Assembly (NCBI RefSeq): GCF_030348765.1
Contig: NZ_JAUCEU010000007.1
Coordinates: 5,987,501 to 6,051,500 of the forward strand
Reading direction: 5' to 3'
Source of the DNA: Neobacillus sp. CF12
Lineage (GTDB): Bacteria; Bacillota; Bacilli; Bacillales; Cytobacillaceae
Length of the DNA stretch: 64,000 nt
How positions within the stretch are numbered: the first letter of the stretch is position 1; each line of letters begins with the position of its first letter. Both the position numbers and the translations under genes were made by a program. Of this stretch, positions 1 to 8,767 are shown one piece after another. Under the pieces are notes generated by a model. The model searched no databases. It had not been told where the DNA came from and saw only the letters and a list, made by a program, of their open reading frames with translations.

Positions 1-1
1 T

Positions 2-739
2 AGTGAAACCGTCAATATAGATCAATTACTTGAATTAGCGGTTGCACAACCGTTAGATGGAAGAGGGATGCCTTCCATTTTTGAAAAGAAGAAAGAACCT
101 ATAGTGAAGATTGCGGTAGCAAAAGATAGTGCCTTTAATTTCTATTACCCTGAGAATCTAGAAATCATGGAAGCAAAAGGGATTGAACTTGTTTATTTCT
201 CACCACTTGCGGACGAGGAATTACCTGAAAATGTGGATGGACTTTATATCGGTGGAGGATTCCCTGAAGAATTTGCTCAAGAACTAGCTTTTAATCTAAA
301 AGCAAAAATATCAGTAAAGCAAGCGATTGAAAATGGATTGCCTACACTCGCTGAATGTGGAGGCTTCATGTACTTAACGGAAACAATCGAAACTACAGAT
401 AAGAAAAAATATGAAATGGCGGGTATTATACCAGGGATTGTACAGATGCAATCTAGATTAGCAGCATTGGGTTATCGAGAGATTAGCGGGCAAAATGCTA
501 ATTTTATGCTTGAAGACTTGAGTGCCAGAGGGCATGAATTTCATTACTCAACCTTTCAAGCATCTGAAGAGCATGTGCCCTTTGCATATGAAACAATAGG
601 TATGAGAGGTGTTAGCCAGGAAGGGTATTTATTACATAATTTAGTTGCTGGGTATAGTCATTTTCATTTTGCTTCTTGCCCCGGGATGGTTGAGAACTGG
701 ATAAGAAAATGTCAAGAAAATAGGGGGAAAATGTTATGA
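2..739 (+). CDS. cbiA: Cobyrinate a,c-diamide synthase, 3' part (CbiA/CobB)
   Basis: The frame is open from base 2, so this is the C-terminal 245 residues of a gene that begins upstream. It is the class I glutamine amidotransferase half of the enzyme that amidates cobyrinate using ATP and glutamine in cobalamin synthesis or salvage. Seen: the stretch IGGGFPEEFA, the nucleophile motif LAECGGFMYL (Cys about residue 119 of the fragment) and the late histidine motif GYSHFHFASCP. The ATP-binding N-terminal domain is outside the window. The stop overlaps the next start as ATGA, which implies translational coupling with the adenosyltransferase. An internal ATG at 68 is not a likely start because homology continues upstream of it. 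Confidence 0.93.
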   Translation, partial: SETVNIDQLLELAVAQPLDGRGMPSIFEKKKEPIVKIAVAKDSAFNFYYPENLEIMEAKGIELVYFSPLADEELPENVDGLYIGGGFPEEFAQELAFNLKAKISVKQAIENGLPTLAECGGFMYLTETIETTDKKKYEMAGIIPGIVQMQSRLAALGYREISGQNANFMLEDLSARGHEFHYSTFQASEEHVPFAYETIGMRGVSQEGYLLHNLVAGYSHFHFASCPGMVENWIRKCQENRGKML

Positions 740-1284
740 GTCACCAAATAAATCGAAATGGTTTAACACTTGTTTATACAGGGCATGGAAAAGGAAAAAC
801 GACATCCTCTTTAGGGTTAGCACTTCGAGGAATTGGTCGAGGTTTTAAAGTGAAAATCTATCAGTTTATCAAATCACCAGAGCGTACATATGGTGAAGAA
901 ATTGCATTGCAAAAGCTAGGTGTAGATATGGTTCAACTGGGAGTTGGTTTCACTTGGACAAAAACACCAGAGGAGCACAGAGAAGCCTTAAAGGAAGGAT
1001 GGCCGAAAGCAAAGGAAGCTGTTATGAGTGGAGAATACGATTTGGTTATCCTAGACGAACTCAATAATGCTTTAGCCATTACTACGTTTCCAATCGATGA
1101 TGTTTTGCCTCTAACCGAAGTGATAAATTTAATCAAAAATAAACCTTCCCATGTTCATCTGGTGATTACCGGAAGAGATGCCAAGCAAGAAATTAAAGAT
1201 AGAGCCGATCTTGTTTCAGTGATCGAGTCGGAAAAACATTATTACAATGAAGGCATCCCGGCTGTAAAGGGTATCGAATTTTAG
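736..1284 (+). CDS. cobO: Corrinoid adenosyltransferase, CobA/CobO/BtuR type
   Basis: A 182-residue cytosolic enzyme that transfers the adenosyl group of ATP to cob(I)alamin or cobyrinate diamide. Seen: the family's P-loop GHGKGKTT at residues 16-23, YQFIKSPERTYGEE in the substrate region, and the Walker B-like LVILDELNNAL. Length and motif order fit the CobA family, not the PduO type. It overlaps cbiA by 4 bases and is followed 26 bases later by a BtuF-like gene, so the three form one cobalamin unit. No B12 riboswitch is visible here; if there is one it lies upstream of the window. Confidence 0.95.
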   Translation: MSHQINRNGLTLVYTGHGKGKTTSSLGLALRGIGRGFKVKIYQFIKSPERTYGEEIALQKLGVDMVQLGVGFTWTKTPEEHREALKEGWPKAKEAVMSGEYDLVILDELNNALAITTFPIDDVLPLTEVINLIKNKPSHVHLVITGRDAKQEIKDRADLVSVIESEKHYYNEGIPAVKGIEF

Positions 1285-1310
1285 AATTCACAAATGAAGG
1301 GGTTTTTAAT

Positions 1311-2150
1311 ATGAGATTAATATCCATTTGTCCAAGTAATACAGAATTAGTAGCATACTTAGGATTAACTTCTTCGTTGATTGGAGTGGATAACTACTCG
1401 GATTGGCCTGAGGATATTCAATCATTGCCAAGACTAGGTTCAGATTTGAATATTGATATGGACAAAGTGGAAGAATTACAACCTGATTTAGTATTAGCAT
1501 CGCTCTCCGTACCTGGAATGGAACAAAATATAGAAGAGTTAAAGAAACGAAACATACCGTTTGTCATTGTCCCTAATCCTAAGTCATTAACAGAGGTAGG
1601 TGAAAGTATCTTATTCGTTGGAGAAGTTACGAATACATTAGACAAAGCGAACCAATTATATAAGAAATACAACACTTTCATCGAAAAATATCACTTTTTA
1701 TCTAAGCAAGTAAAAAAACCAACAACCCTTTATTGGGAATGGTGGGCAAAACCTATTTTTACTCCTGGAGCAACCAATTGGTTAACAGAGATAAGTACCC
1801 TTGCAGGGGGAAGAAATGTATTTGAAGATATGGCGCTAGCAAGTATTAAAACGGATTGGGAAGAGATCGTAAGAAGAAATCCCGATGTTATTTGCGTAAT
1901 TTGGGTGGGGGTACAAAAAGAGAAAGTTAATCCTAAGGTTATTTTGAAGCGCCCTGGGGCGGAACAAATGGAGGCAATTAAAAACAATCAGTTGTTTATA
2001 TTAGAGGAACCATTATTTTGTAGACCTTCACCAAAATTATTAGTCGGCTTAAATAAAATAGCCAGTATTCTTCATCCTGCTATTTATCCTCAATTTGACG
2101 AAAATATAGATCCGCTATTAGATGATAATTTTGAGAATAAGTTAAAGTAG
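1311..2150 (+). CDS. Cobalamin-binding BtuF-like protein lacking a signal peptide
   Basis: A 279-residue protein of the periplasmic-binding fold used by B12 and iron-siderophore transporters: MRLISICPSNTELVAYLG at the start, then PRLGSDLNIDMDKVEELQPDLVLAS and a long linking helix. The start has a GAAGGGG ribosome site 9 bases upstream. There is no signal peptide or lipobox, so as annotated it would stay in the cytosol, unlike BtuF. Its place after cbiA and cobO supports a corrinoid ligand. It may act as an intracellular corrinoid carrier or sensor; that is inference. No permease or ATPase gene follows. Confidence 0.85.
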   Translation: MRLISICPSNTELVAYLGLTSSLIGVDNYSDWPEDIQSLPRLGSDLNIDMDKVEELQPDLVLASLSVPGMEQNIEELKKRNIPFVIVPNPKSLTEVGESILFVGEVTNTLDKANQLYKKYNTFIEKYHFLSKQVKKPTTLYWEWWAKPIFTPGATNWLTEISTLAGGRNVFEDMALASIKTDWEEIVRRNPDVICVIWVGVQKEKVNPKVILKRPGAEQMEAIKNNQLFILEEPLFCRPSPKLLVGLNKIASILHPAIYPQFDENIDPLLDDNFENKLK

Positions 2151-2157
2151 CAGAACC

Positions 2158-2196
2158 AAAAAGGAGTAGCAGAAAATCATGTGCTACTCCTTTCAC
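2158..2196. terminator. Bidirectional terminator between convergent genes
   Basis: A perfect 10-bp stem (AAGGAGTAGC with GCTACTCCTT) lies between the BtuF-like gene and the convergent exporter gene. It has an A-run on the left and a T-rich right side, so it could serve both strands. Confidence 0.8.
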
Positions 2197-3218
2197 TATT
2201 GGGATTTCTTCATATAATGTTCTACAAGTGTGTTCAATCGGTCCAGCTGGAAGGCGTAATTATAAATAGAAGCCCCAATGACGGCCATCTGGATTTTTTG
2301 ACCTTCATTATAGGTTTGCATAACTTTTTCTAAAAAGACTTCTGTTTGTTTCATAAACTCAACTTCCATTGAGGGCAAATCCATTTTTATCTTTCCATCA
2401 TATTTTAATAGAAATAGCTCATGATACTTAATTAAATATTCTAGCTGTTGATCAAAGAGTTGATTTTCTTCAGGTGTCGGCTTACAGCTAAAATAAAAGG
2501 AATCAATGTCTTCCAAGACAATAAATCCTTGTTGGAGAGATTTAAACATTTGCTTAAACACCACTATTTCACGTACATCCATATTATTTAACTTCGCCAT
2601 GTTTTCACGTTCTTCATCAAATAACATAAATTGTTCATCTAATAGTAAAATATCATTCTCTAATTTTTCCATTTGCTCCTTAAAACACTTTTCTGTCATT
2701 TCGTCAGAAATAGCGGTTCTTATCAATATAGACATACTTTGGAAAATTTCATTCACTTTTGTCACGTAATTTTTCTTATAATTTGGTGGATAGACAAAAA
2801 TATTCACCAATAATGCCGTTGCCATACCTATAAAAGTAACGATAAACCGGTTTAAAGCAAAGAGCCAATCCTCGTTTCCAGGTGCACTCATAATGGCTAA
2901 AACCGTTACTACTGTTAGTGAAATCGTTTCTCCCATCTTTAACTTTAAACTAATCGATATCAGAATAATGATTACCAGTCCAATAGAAAAAGGGTCATTG
3001 CCAAGAAAGTATAGTCCCAGAAAGGCAATAATCGCACCTAAGACATTGGTTTGGACTTGGTTCCATACTTGTTTCCACGTACGGTAAATAGAAGGTTGTA
3101 TCGTAAAAATAGCAGCAATTCCAGCAAAGACTGCGGATTCAAGATTTAATACTGAACAAATATATAAGGCAAATGTAACAGCGATGCCTGTTTTAATGAC
3201 ACGAGGTCCTAACTTCAC
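2196..3218 (-). CDS. Aromatic acid exporter (ArAE/FUSC) family membrane protein
   Basis: An integral membrane protein of about 340 residues in the YqjA-like ArAE family. Seen: five or six hydrophobic helices in the first 145 residues (from KTGIAVTFALYICSVL to GMATALLVNIFVYPP), then a long charged cytoplasmic tail rich in helical Leu, Glu and Lys residues. I place the start at the GTG at 3218 (MKLGPRVIKTG) because family members begin this way and GGAG sequences precede it. A GTG at 3236 would add six residues but lacks a good ribosome site. The substrate is unknown; the family is linked to export of aromatic carboxylates. Confidence 0.85.
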   Translation of the reverse strand: MKLGPRVIKTGIAVTFALYICSVLNLESAVFAGIAAIFTIQPSIYRTWKQVWNQVQTNVLGAIIAFLGLYFLGNDPFSIGLVIIILISISLKLKMGETISLTVVTVLAIMSAPGNEDWLFALNRFIVTFIGMATALLVNIFVYPPNYKKNYVTKVNEIFQSMSILIRTAISDEMTEKCFKEQMEKLENDILLLDEQFMLFDEERENMAKLNNMDVREIVVFKQMFKSLQQGFIVLEDIDSFYFSCKPTPEENQLFDQQLEYLIKYHELFLLKYDGKIKMDLPSMEVEFMKQTEVFLEKVMQTYNEGQKIQMAVIGASIYNYAFQLDRLNTLVEHYMKKSQ

Positions 3219-3464
3219 AATGCTCCAATCCTCCACTCAAAAGCAGCTGACTAACAGTCTATCAGTCACTTTCATCTATTACTTTATCAAATATACTTAT
3301 TCTAATAAATAATTTCAATTATTTTTTGCGCTATCTGAACTTAAGAAGATAGAGAAAAAACTAATTGCGTGTGTGCTTTATTTATTACTTGTAAGTTTAC
3401 CCCTATCAACTTGAATAGTAGAATGATTGTTAGAGAAGAAAATTGATAGGGAGGCTATATTTTT

Positions 3465-4391
3465 ATGAATATTTTAGTTCAAGGTGCAGGTGCTTTAGGT
3501 GCTTATTTTGGCGGGAGGTTGTTAGAAGCAGGTCAAAATGTATCATTTTTTGTGCGTGAAAAACGGGCTGCTCAATTAACAAATGAAGGATTGAAAATAA
3601 ACAGCCCCGAAGGAAACTTTGAAAGTAAAGAAGTTACAATATTTACATCAGCTGAAAAAGTCAAGAATATTGATTTAGTGATACTAGCCGTAAAAGGCTA
3701 TCATCTTGACCAAGTAATCCCGCAAATTCAAACAATTGTTCATCAGACGGGGGCGTTTGTACTGCCATTGTTAAATGGAATCGAGCATATGGACAGATTA
3801 CGGCAGGCAATTGGAAAAGAAAAGGTGATAGGCGGATTTGCCTCTATTATTGCCACATTAAACGAAAAAGGGCACGTGGAGCATACAAGTGGAAGCGGTA
3901 CTTTTAAATTTGGAATTCTTCATGAACAGCAAACAGAAATATGTATGAAATTAGAAGTGTTACATAGTCAAGTAAAAACGAATTTGGTAAGAGAAGAAAA
4001 TATTTTAAAACATATGTGGAAAAAGTACATATTTATTACGGCATTCTCAGGGATCACTTCAGCAATGCAACTGCCATCGGGTTTTATCGCAAGTTCAGAA
4101 GCTACGTTTGCCACTGCTAAAAAGGTAATCCTTGAAATGACTATGCTAGCAGGTCTAGAGGGAATTATCTTAACAAATCAAGAGGTAGAGAGGGTAACAA
4201 ATACTTTACTAGGTTTCAAAAAAGAAGCGACATCTTCCATGCATCAAGATTTAAGAAAAGGACATCCGATCGAAGTTGAGCATCTACATGGAGGGGCACT
4301 GCGTTTGGCTTCCAAACACCAAGTGGAGGTTCCTGTTATAGAAACATTGTTTGGCATACTAAAACCTTATGAAAATGGGATACCACGATGA
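3465..4391 (+). CDS. panE: 2-dehydropantoate 2-reductase family protein
   Basis: A 308-residue NADPH-dependent reductase. Members convert ketopantoate to pantoate for coenzyme A synthesis. Seen: the N-terminal Rossmann motif GAGALGAYFGG (residues 7-17), the ILAVKGYHLDQV segment with the family lysine, PLLNGIEHMD, and the C-terminal helical domain with the H-x-D-x-x-x-G motif (SSMHQDLRKGHPIEVEHL). A GGGAGG site precedes the start. It overlaps the MFS gene by 4 bases. PanE paralogs beside transporters often act on other 2-oxo acids, so the pantothenate role is likely but not certain. Confidence 0.88.
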   Translation: MNILVQGAGALGAYFGGRLLEAGQNVSFFVREKRAAQLTNEGLKINSPEGNFESKEVTIFTSAEKVKNIDLVILAVKGYHLDQVIPQIQTIVHQTGAFVLPLLNGIEHMDRLRQAIGKEKVIGGFASIIATLNEKGHVEHTSGSGTFKFGILHEQQTEICMKLEVLHSQVKTNLVREENILKHMWKKYIFITAFSGITSAMQLPSGFIASSEATFATAKKVILEMTMLAGLEGIILTNQEVERVTNTLLGFKKEATSSMHQDLRKGHPIEVEHLHGGALRLASKHQVEVPVIETLFGILKPYENGIPR

Positions 4392-5653
4392 AAAAACAGG
4401 AAAGTGGCTATAGATGGGTGGTATTTGGTACCGCCTTATTTGCTTACTTTTTAATTGTCAGCCAAAGAACAGCTCCAGGACTTATTACAGATCAATTAAT
4501 GAAGGATTTTCACGTATCTGCTTCTATTATCGGCCTTATGAGCAGTATTCAATTTTTAGCCTATGCAGGACTTCAGATTCCTGCTGGTTTATTATCTGAT
4601 CGATACGGTCCTAATCGATTTCTTATTTTAGGCACACTACTTACTGGGCTAGGAAGCCTTATTTATAGTCTTGCTCCCAATGAATATATAATAATTTTCT
4701 CTCGATTCTTAGTTGGCACAGGGGATGCAACCATTTTTGTCAACTTAGTCTTAATCTTAAATCAGTGGTTTAAGGCAAATGAATTTGTTAGATTGATAGG
4801 ACTGATTTCACTGGTTGCGGGACTTGGTTCATTAACAGCTACCGTTCCTTTTTCCATGTGGATTTCATTCTCAGGCTGGAGAACCTCATTCCTTAGCATA
4901 GGAATTATTTTAGTGGTATTCTCCTATCTCCTTTATATCGTTCTTATTTTAAAGCCTAAAAAAATCTTTATTGATGATTCCGAAGAAAAGAAGAGGTCTG
5001 TTCGAGACCGAGAAAGTGTATGGACAGTACTTCGCCGAATGTTTTCTACTCGGCAAGCGTGGGCAACATTCCTCTGTCACTTTGGGTTGGTCGGAACCTA
5101 TATAGGATTTATTGGTTCTTGGGGTGTTCCATATGGAATTCATATATTAGGATTGTCGATTTCGGATGCAAGTCTGCTTATCATGTATGGGCTTTTTGGC
5201 GCCATGATTGGTGGTCCTTTCATTGGCTGGTTGACAAGTAGACTGAATGCTATTAAAAAGATCTACACCCTTATTCATATCATTGTGTTTTTTAGTTGGA
5301 TTGTGTTATTTTTATCCGGTGCGAAACCTCCATTTATTATCGTTGTGTTTTTGCTTTTTATAATAGGTTTTGGTAGTGGAGCTAGTTCATTAACTTTTGC
5401 GGTGGTCAGAGAATCATTCCCTATGAAAGAAGTTGGTGTTGTAACCGGATTTGCCAATATGGGAGGGTTTTTAAGTGCAGTTTTATTGCCTATTGTTTTC
5501 GGAAATATACTCGATCTATTTCCACAACATTCAATGAATATTGGCTATCATTATGGATTTACCATACCTATTCTATTTTCATTAATGGGATTCATAGGTG
5601 TCCTTTTAATTAAAGAGGAAAAAGCCAAAAAGACCGTTTTAAGTGCTACTTAA
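4388..5653 (+). CDS. MFS transporter
   Basis: A 421-residue major facilitator with about twelve membrane helices. Seen: the cytoplasmic loop signature GLLSDRYGPNRFL between helices 2 and 3, a central charged loop (DDSEEKKRSVRDRESV) dividing two six-helix bundles, and a basic C-terminus. The ATG lies inside the end of panE (ATGA overlap), so the two are translated together and probably serve one pathway. The pattern resembles the oxalate/formate or phthalate-like anion subgroups, but I cannot name a substrate. Confidence 0.88.
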   Translation: MKKQESGYRWVVFGTALFAYFLIVSQRTAPGLITDQLMKDFHVSASIIGLMSSIQFLAYAGLQIPAGLLSDRYGPNRFLILGTLLTGLGSLIYSLAPNEYIIIFSRFLVGTGDATIFVNLVLILNQWFKANEFVRLIGLISLVAGLGSLTATVPFSMWISFSGWRTSFLSIGIILVVFSYLLYIVLILKPKKIFIDDSEEKKRSVRDRESVWTVLRRMFSTRQAWATFLCHFGLVGTYIGFIGSWGVPYGIHILGLSISDASLLIMYGLFGAMIGGPFIGWLTSRLNAIKKIYTLIHIIVFFSWIVLFLSGAKPPFIIVVFLLFIIGFGSGASSLTFAVVRESFPMKEVGVVTGFANMGGFLSAVLLPIVFGNILDLFPQHSMNIGYHYGFTIPILFSLMGFIGVLLIKEEKAKKTVLSAT

Positions 5654-5769
5654 TCTTCATGTCCGAAAATAAAGTTATTTTAGTAAGTAGACACACTTAT
5701 ATACAGAGGGAACCCAAAGTTGTTAAATCAATCAGGTGAAAATCGAGATATTGCGTAAACAAAACAAAG

Positions 5770-5812
5770 AAACTCACTTATGTTGTTAAATCAACGTTTG
5801 TGAGTTTTTTTG
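5770..5812 (+). terminator. Terminator after the panE-MFS unit
   Basis: The stem AAACTCAC/GTGAGTTT with an inner GTTG/CAAC pairing is followed by a T-run. The 5654-5897 gap otherwise shows no gene; GTTGTTAAATCAA occurs twice in it, about 5718 and 5782. Confidence 0.85.
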
Positions 5813-5897
5813 TATTATTGAAAATGTTCTCCCAAGTTGAGAAGTGGGAATCTGAGTTCAAAATGACTTATCTATTTCATAGTACCGTTAATTCTGT

Positions 5898-6269
5898 CTA
5901 TCTATGCTGATCCACAAGAATTTGATTCCCATCTGGATCTTCGATTATAAAATGTGCTGGTCCTTCTGTTGATTCATCTGCTTCAGAAAGCATTGTTATT
6001 CCTTTTTCTTTCAGCTGCTTTTGAATTTCTCGGATGTCTGTAAACGATTCGAGATTTTCGGCATTTTGATTCCAGCCTGGGTTAAATGTAAGAATGTTAT
6101 TTTCAAACATTCCTTGGAATAGCCCAATTACGGTATTTTCATTTTTTAAAATGAGCCAGTTTTGGGTAATATCCCCTCCTAAGGTTTGAAATCCCAAATC
6201 TTCGTAAAATGCTTTTGATACCGAAATGTCTTTTACATTCAAACTTACAGAAAATGCTCCTAGTTTCAT
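5898..6269 (-). CDS. VOC (glyoxalase/bleomycin-resistance) family protein
   Basis: A 123-residue single vicinal-oxygen-chelate domain. Seen: LGAFSVSLNVKDISVSKAFYEDLGFQ at the N-terminus and the C-terminal AHFIIEDPDGNQILVDQH, which has the usual late acidic metal-ligand region. I chose the ATG at 6269 because AAAGGTGG sits 6 bases upstream and family similarity begins there. The frame is open further upstream, but that part has no ribosome site and no family resemblance. The substrate is unknown. The gene appears monocistronic. Confidence 0.87.
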   Translation of the reverse strand: MKLGAFSVSLNVKDISVSKAFYEDLGFQTLGGDITQNWLILKNENTVIGLFQGMFENNILTFNPGWNQNAENLESFTDIREIQKQLKEKGITMLSEADESTEGPAHFIIEDPDGNQILVDQHR

Positions 6270-6465
6270 ATGTATACCACCTTTTATAGTTATTAAAAAA
6301 TTCAGATATAAAATAAAGTATAAAGCAGAGAATAAATAAACACAATTTTTTCCAACTAACTTCATGCATAAATTAATCTAAGCAGGTTCAACAAAATTAT
6401 TTTGCAGAATACTATTTGTGAAATCGGATATTTTAAATAACAGAGGAAATTAGAAGAGGGTTTGG

Positions 6466-6948
6466 GTGAATTCGGCTATGCAATCTAAAAAGCACAGGAT
6501 ATTTAATATAGTAATAATTGGGATTCCATGGTTATCGTTGTTATTATTGGGTAAGCGTGATGTAAAACGTTTTTCTCTAGCGGGAGTAGTAATAGTAATT
6601 ATTGAAATCATTAACCATATGATTGGGAACAAGCGAAAATGGTGGAAATTTTACGATAAGCGAAAATCTTTTCTTAAAGATGAACTCCCTTTTAGTATTG
6701 GTCCATATATGCCTCTATCCATGTGGTTACTTAAATATTCGTATGGGAATTTCAAAAAGTTTGTGTTGCTAAACGCTATTGCAGACTGGATTTTTGCTTA
6801 TCCTATCACTTCCTTTCTGAAAAAAATAAAAATAGTCGGATTAAATAGATTAAATCATCTTCAATTTTTTATGTACTTACACCATAAAGCATATATATTG
6901 TACGCAGTTCAATCTTGGTATGAAAGAAAGAGGATCTATAAGGTGTAA
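6466..6948 (+). CDS. Conserved hypothetical membrane protein
   Basis: A 160-residue protein I do not recognise. It has hydrophobic segments near residues 12-28 (IFNIVIIGIPWLSLLLLG) and 34-48 (SLAGVVIVIIEIINHMI), then a basic aromatic stretch (NKRKWWKFYDKRKSF) and two weaker hydrophobic stretches. The GTG at 6466 has GAAGAGGG 6 bases upstream and is preferred; the ATG at 6478 is possible. A terminator follows. No functional motif was seen. Confidence 0.7.
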   Translation: MNSAMQSKKHRIFNIVIIGIPWLSLLLLGKRDVKRFSLAGVVIVIIEIINHMIGNKRKWWKFYDKRKSFLKDELPFSIGPYMPLSMWLLKYSYGNFKKFVLLNAIADWIFAYPITSFLKKIKIVGLNRLNHLQFFMYLHHKAYILYAVQSWYERKRIYKV

Positions 6949-6960
6949 CTAGATACTATT

Positions 6961-7019
6961 AGAAGAAGTCTGTTTCAAAAGTAGCAAATATTGCTATTAT
7001 TGAACAGTCTTCTTTTTTA
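6961..7019 (+). terminator. Terminator after the hypothetical membrane protein
   Basis: GAAG...CTGTT pairs with AACAGTCTTC across an inner AGCAAT/ATTGCT hairpin, followed by TTTTTTAT. Confidence 0.7.
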
Positions 7020-7067
7020 TAATGAAGGTAGAAGTAAAAGATCTATTTTTTGTGAGAGGATGATAGT

Positions 7068-7775
7068 ATGACTTATGAAGAGATTATGCAAAAGTTGGAG
7101 GAATTGGGCTCCGAGCAAACGAAGCAAATTTATATGAATCATGGGGTCAAAGAGCCTTATTTTGGTGTGAAAATTGGGGATTTGAAGAAGTTTGTTAAGT
7201 ATGTGAAAAAGGATCATGATCTAGCATTGAAATTATTTGATTCAGGTAATCATGATGCTATGTATTTGGCTGGCCTTTCGGTGAATCCAAAGTTGATTTC
7301 AAAAGAGACCTTACAGGATTGGGCTAAGAAGGCTTACTGGTATATGGTAGCGGAATATACAGTTGCCGGGGTTGCAGCAGAAAGCCAATATGCACTTGAA
7401 CTTTCGAGAGAGTGGATGAAATCAGATGAAGAAATGGTTGCTGTCTGTGGTTGGAGTACTTATTCTAACTATCTATCCATAACTTCTGATGATAAGTTAG
7501 ACTTAGAAGAAATCAGGATTTTATTGAATCAGGTTAAAAATACAATCCATGGTGAACGGAATCGTGTTCGGTATGTAATGAATGGTTTTGTTTTATCTGT
7601 TGGAACCTATGTTGCCGAATTAAGTGAAGAAGCAAAACGAGTTGCAGATTGTATTGGAAAAGTACAAGTAGACGTAGGAAATACGGCATGTAAAGTACCT
7701 CTTGCATCGGATTATATTAAGAAAGTAGAAGAGAAGAACAGAGTAGGGTTGAAGCGTAAGACTTGTATTTGTTAA
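7068..7775 (+). CDS. DNA alkylation repair protein, AlkD-like HEAT fold
   Basis: A 235-residue all-helical protein of the AlkC/AlkD DNA alkylation repair family, whose members excise alkylated bases. Seen: YMNHGVKEPYFGVKIGDLKKFVK near the N-terminus, typical of the family, then repeated helical pairs such as ALKLFDSGNHDAMYLAGL and the conserved tryptophans of WAKKAYWYMV and CGWSTYSNYL. The start has GAGAGGATG upstream. The tail (KRKTCIC) is basic and Cys-rich. The exact substrate cannot be read from the sequence. Confidence 0.85.
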   Translation: MTYEEIMQKLEELGSEQTKQIYMNHGVKEPYFGVKIGDLKKFVKYVKKDHDLALKLFDSGNHDAMYLAGLSVNPKLISKETLQDWAKKAYWYMVAEYTVAGVAAESQYALELSREWMKSDEEMVAVCGWSTYSNYLSITSDDKLDLEEIRILLNQVKNTIHGERNRVRYVMNGFVLSVGTYVAELSEEAKRVADCIGKVQVDVGNTACKVPLASDYIKKVEEKNRVGLKRKTCIC

Positions 7776-7890
7776 ATACTATGAATAGATAAATAAAAAA
7801 AATAATAAAGTTCAAAAAATTGTAATAATTCAGATGAAAATAACCTTTCTACCTTCTGTATAATAAAAACATAGAAAGGTGGAGAGATAA

Positions 7891-8013
7891 ATGAGAAAAC
7901 GAAATATGAGTTTTAAAAAATTGGTTAATGACAACAAACAGGAATTAAAAAATGACATCAAAGCAATGGAAAGAATTGAAGCGAAAATAGAAAGCAAACA
8001 TGCAAAGAGATAA
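7891..8013 (+). CDS. FbpB-like small basic protein
   Basis: A 40-residue, very basic, all-helical protein: MRKRNMSFKKLVNDNKQEL, then DIKAMERIEAKIE and a basic end. It resembles the FbpB family of Bacillus, proposed to help the iron-sparing small RNA FsrA repress targets. AAAGGTGGAGAG gives a strong ribosome site 7 bases upstream, and TATAAT at 7859-7864 is a likely -10. No convincing Fur box was seen, so iron control is unproven. A stem-loop with a weak T-tail follows at 8038-8080. Confidence 0.72.
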   Translation: MRKRNMSFKKLVNDNKQELKNDIKAMERIEAKIESKHAKR

Positions 8014-8037
8014 TAATATCCTAAATAGTTATTAACA

Positions 8038-8080
8038 AAGAGCAATCCGTTAACAAAGATGGTTGCTCTTATTAACTTTT
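8038..8080 (+). terminator. Probable terminator after the FbpB-like gene
   Basis: An 8-bp stem, AAGAGCAA (8038-8045) with TTGCTCTT (8063-8070), is followed by ATTAACTTTT. The T-run is weak. Confidence 0.6.
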
Positions 8081-8155
8081 GAGCGAAAACCAAGAAATTT
8101 GCCTATAATACTGATATAATACTCTATATCACTAGCTTTTGGAGTTGTTCATAGG

Positions 8156-8431
8156 ATGAACTTTATTACTAAACTTTTTACCAAAGAGACGAAATTAAAA
8201 ATTGATTTTTGTGAAAAAAATCTCGATCGTTTTTTACCGGAAGGGCTACAAAAAGATTACAGTACTTTTTTGGGTAAAAAGAATATCGAATACAAAGAGT
8301 ACCATTGTCAAAGTAGATGTGAGGAGTGTAAAATATCTCCTTACGCAATTGTGAATGGTGAATTTATTGCGGCTGGGGATTCAGCGGAATTACTAAAAAA
8401 ACTCAAACTACTTGAAGGTGAAAAAAAGTAG
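8156..8431 (+). CDS. DUF1450 (YuzB-like) small Cys-rich protein
   Basis: A 91-residue protein with the DUF1450/YuzB pattern: FCEKNL near the start, YHCQSRCEECKISPYAIVNGEFI in the middle, and a final helix. The spacing of Cys residues and the AxVNGE motif match small thioredoxin-like ferredoxin-fold proteins of Bacillus of unknown function. It is somewhat longer than YuzB at the N-terminus. The gene ends just before the tRNA promoter, whose -35 begins at 8432. Confidence 0.75.
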   Translation: MNFITKLFTKETKLKIDFCEKNLDRFLPEGLQKDYSTFLGKKNIEYKEYHCQSRCEECKISPYAIVNGEFIAAGDSAELLKKLKLLEGEKK

Positions 8432-8460
8432 TTTACAAGTCATTGATAGGGTGTTATAAT
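8432..8460 (+). promoter_or_regulatory. SigA-type promoter of the tRNA pair
   Basis: TTTACA at 8432-8437 and TATAAT at 8455-8460 are separated by 17 bases, 31 bases before the first tRNA. The -35 starts directly after the stop of the upstream gene. Confidence 0.8.
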
Positions 8461-8491
8461 ATTTCATGTATTATTTAAAGGCCTTTGAAAT

Positions 8492-8565
8492 GCGGGTGTA
8501 GTTTAGTGGTAAAACCACAGCCTTCCAAGCTGTTGTTGTGGGTTCGATTCCCATCACCCGCTCCA
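8492..8565 (+). tRNA. tRNA-Gly (anticodon TCC)
   Basis: A full cloverleaf: acceptor GCGGGTG/CACCCGC, D-loop TTTAGTGGTAAAA, anticodon stem CAGCC/GGCTG-type around TTCCAAG (anticodon TCC), T-arm with GGTTCGATTCC, and encoded CCA. Confidence 0.96.
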
Positions 8566-8579
8566 ATTACTCTTAATGA

Positions 8580-8653
<74 letters not shown>

Positions 8654-8674
8654 CTTCATAATTATTGATACATA

Positions 8675-8703
8675 AACCGAACTTTAAAAAGTTCGGTTTT
8701 TTT
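8675..8703 (+). terminator. Terminator of the tRNA operon
   Basis: AACCGAAC (8675-8682) pairs with GTTCGGTT (8691-8698), followed by a T-run. Confidence 0.92.
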
Positions 8704-8767
8704 GCGTTCATGAGGAAAAGATATGAAAAAGAAATGCTGTGGTATAGCTAAATATTGATTTTGGCAC

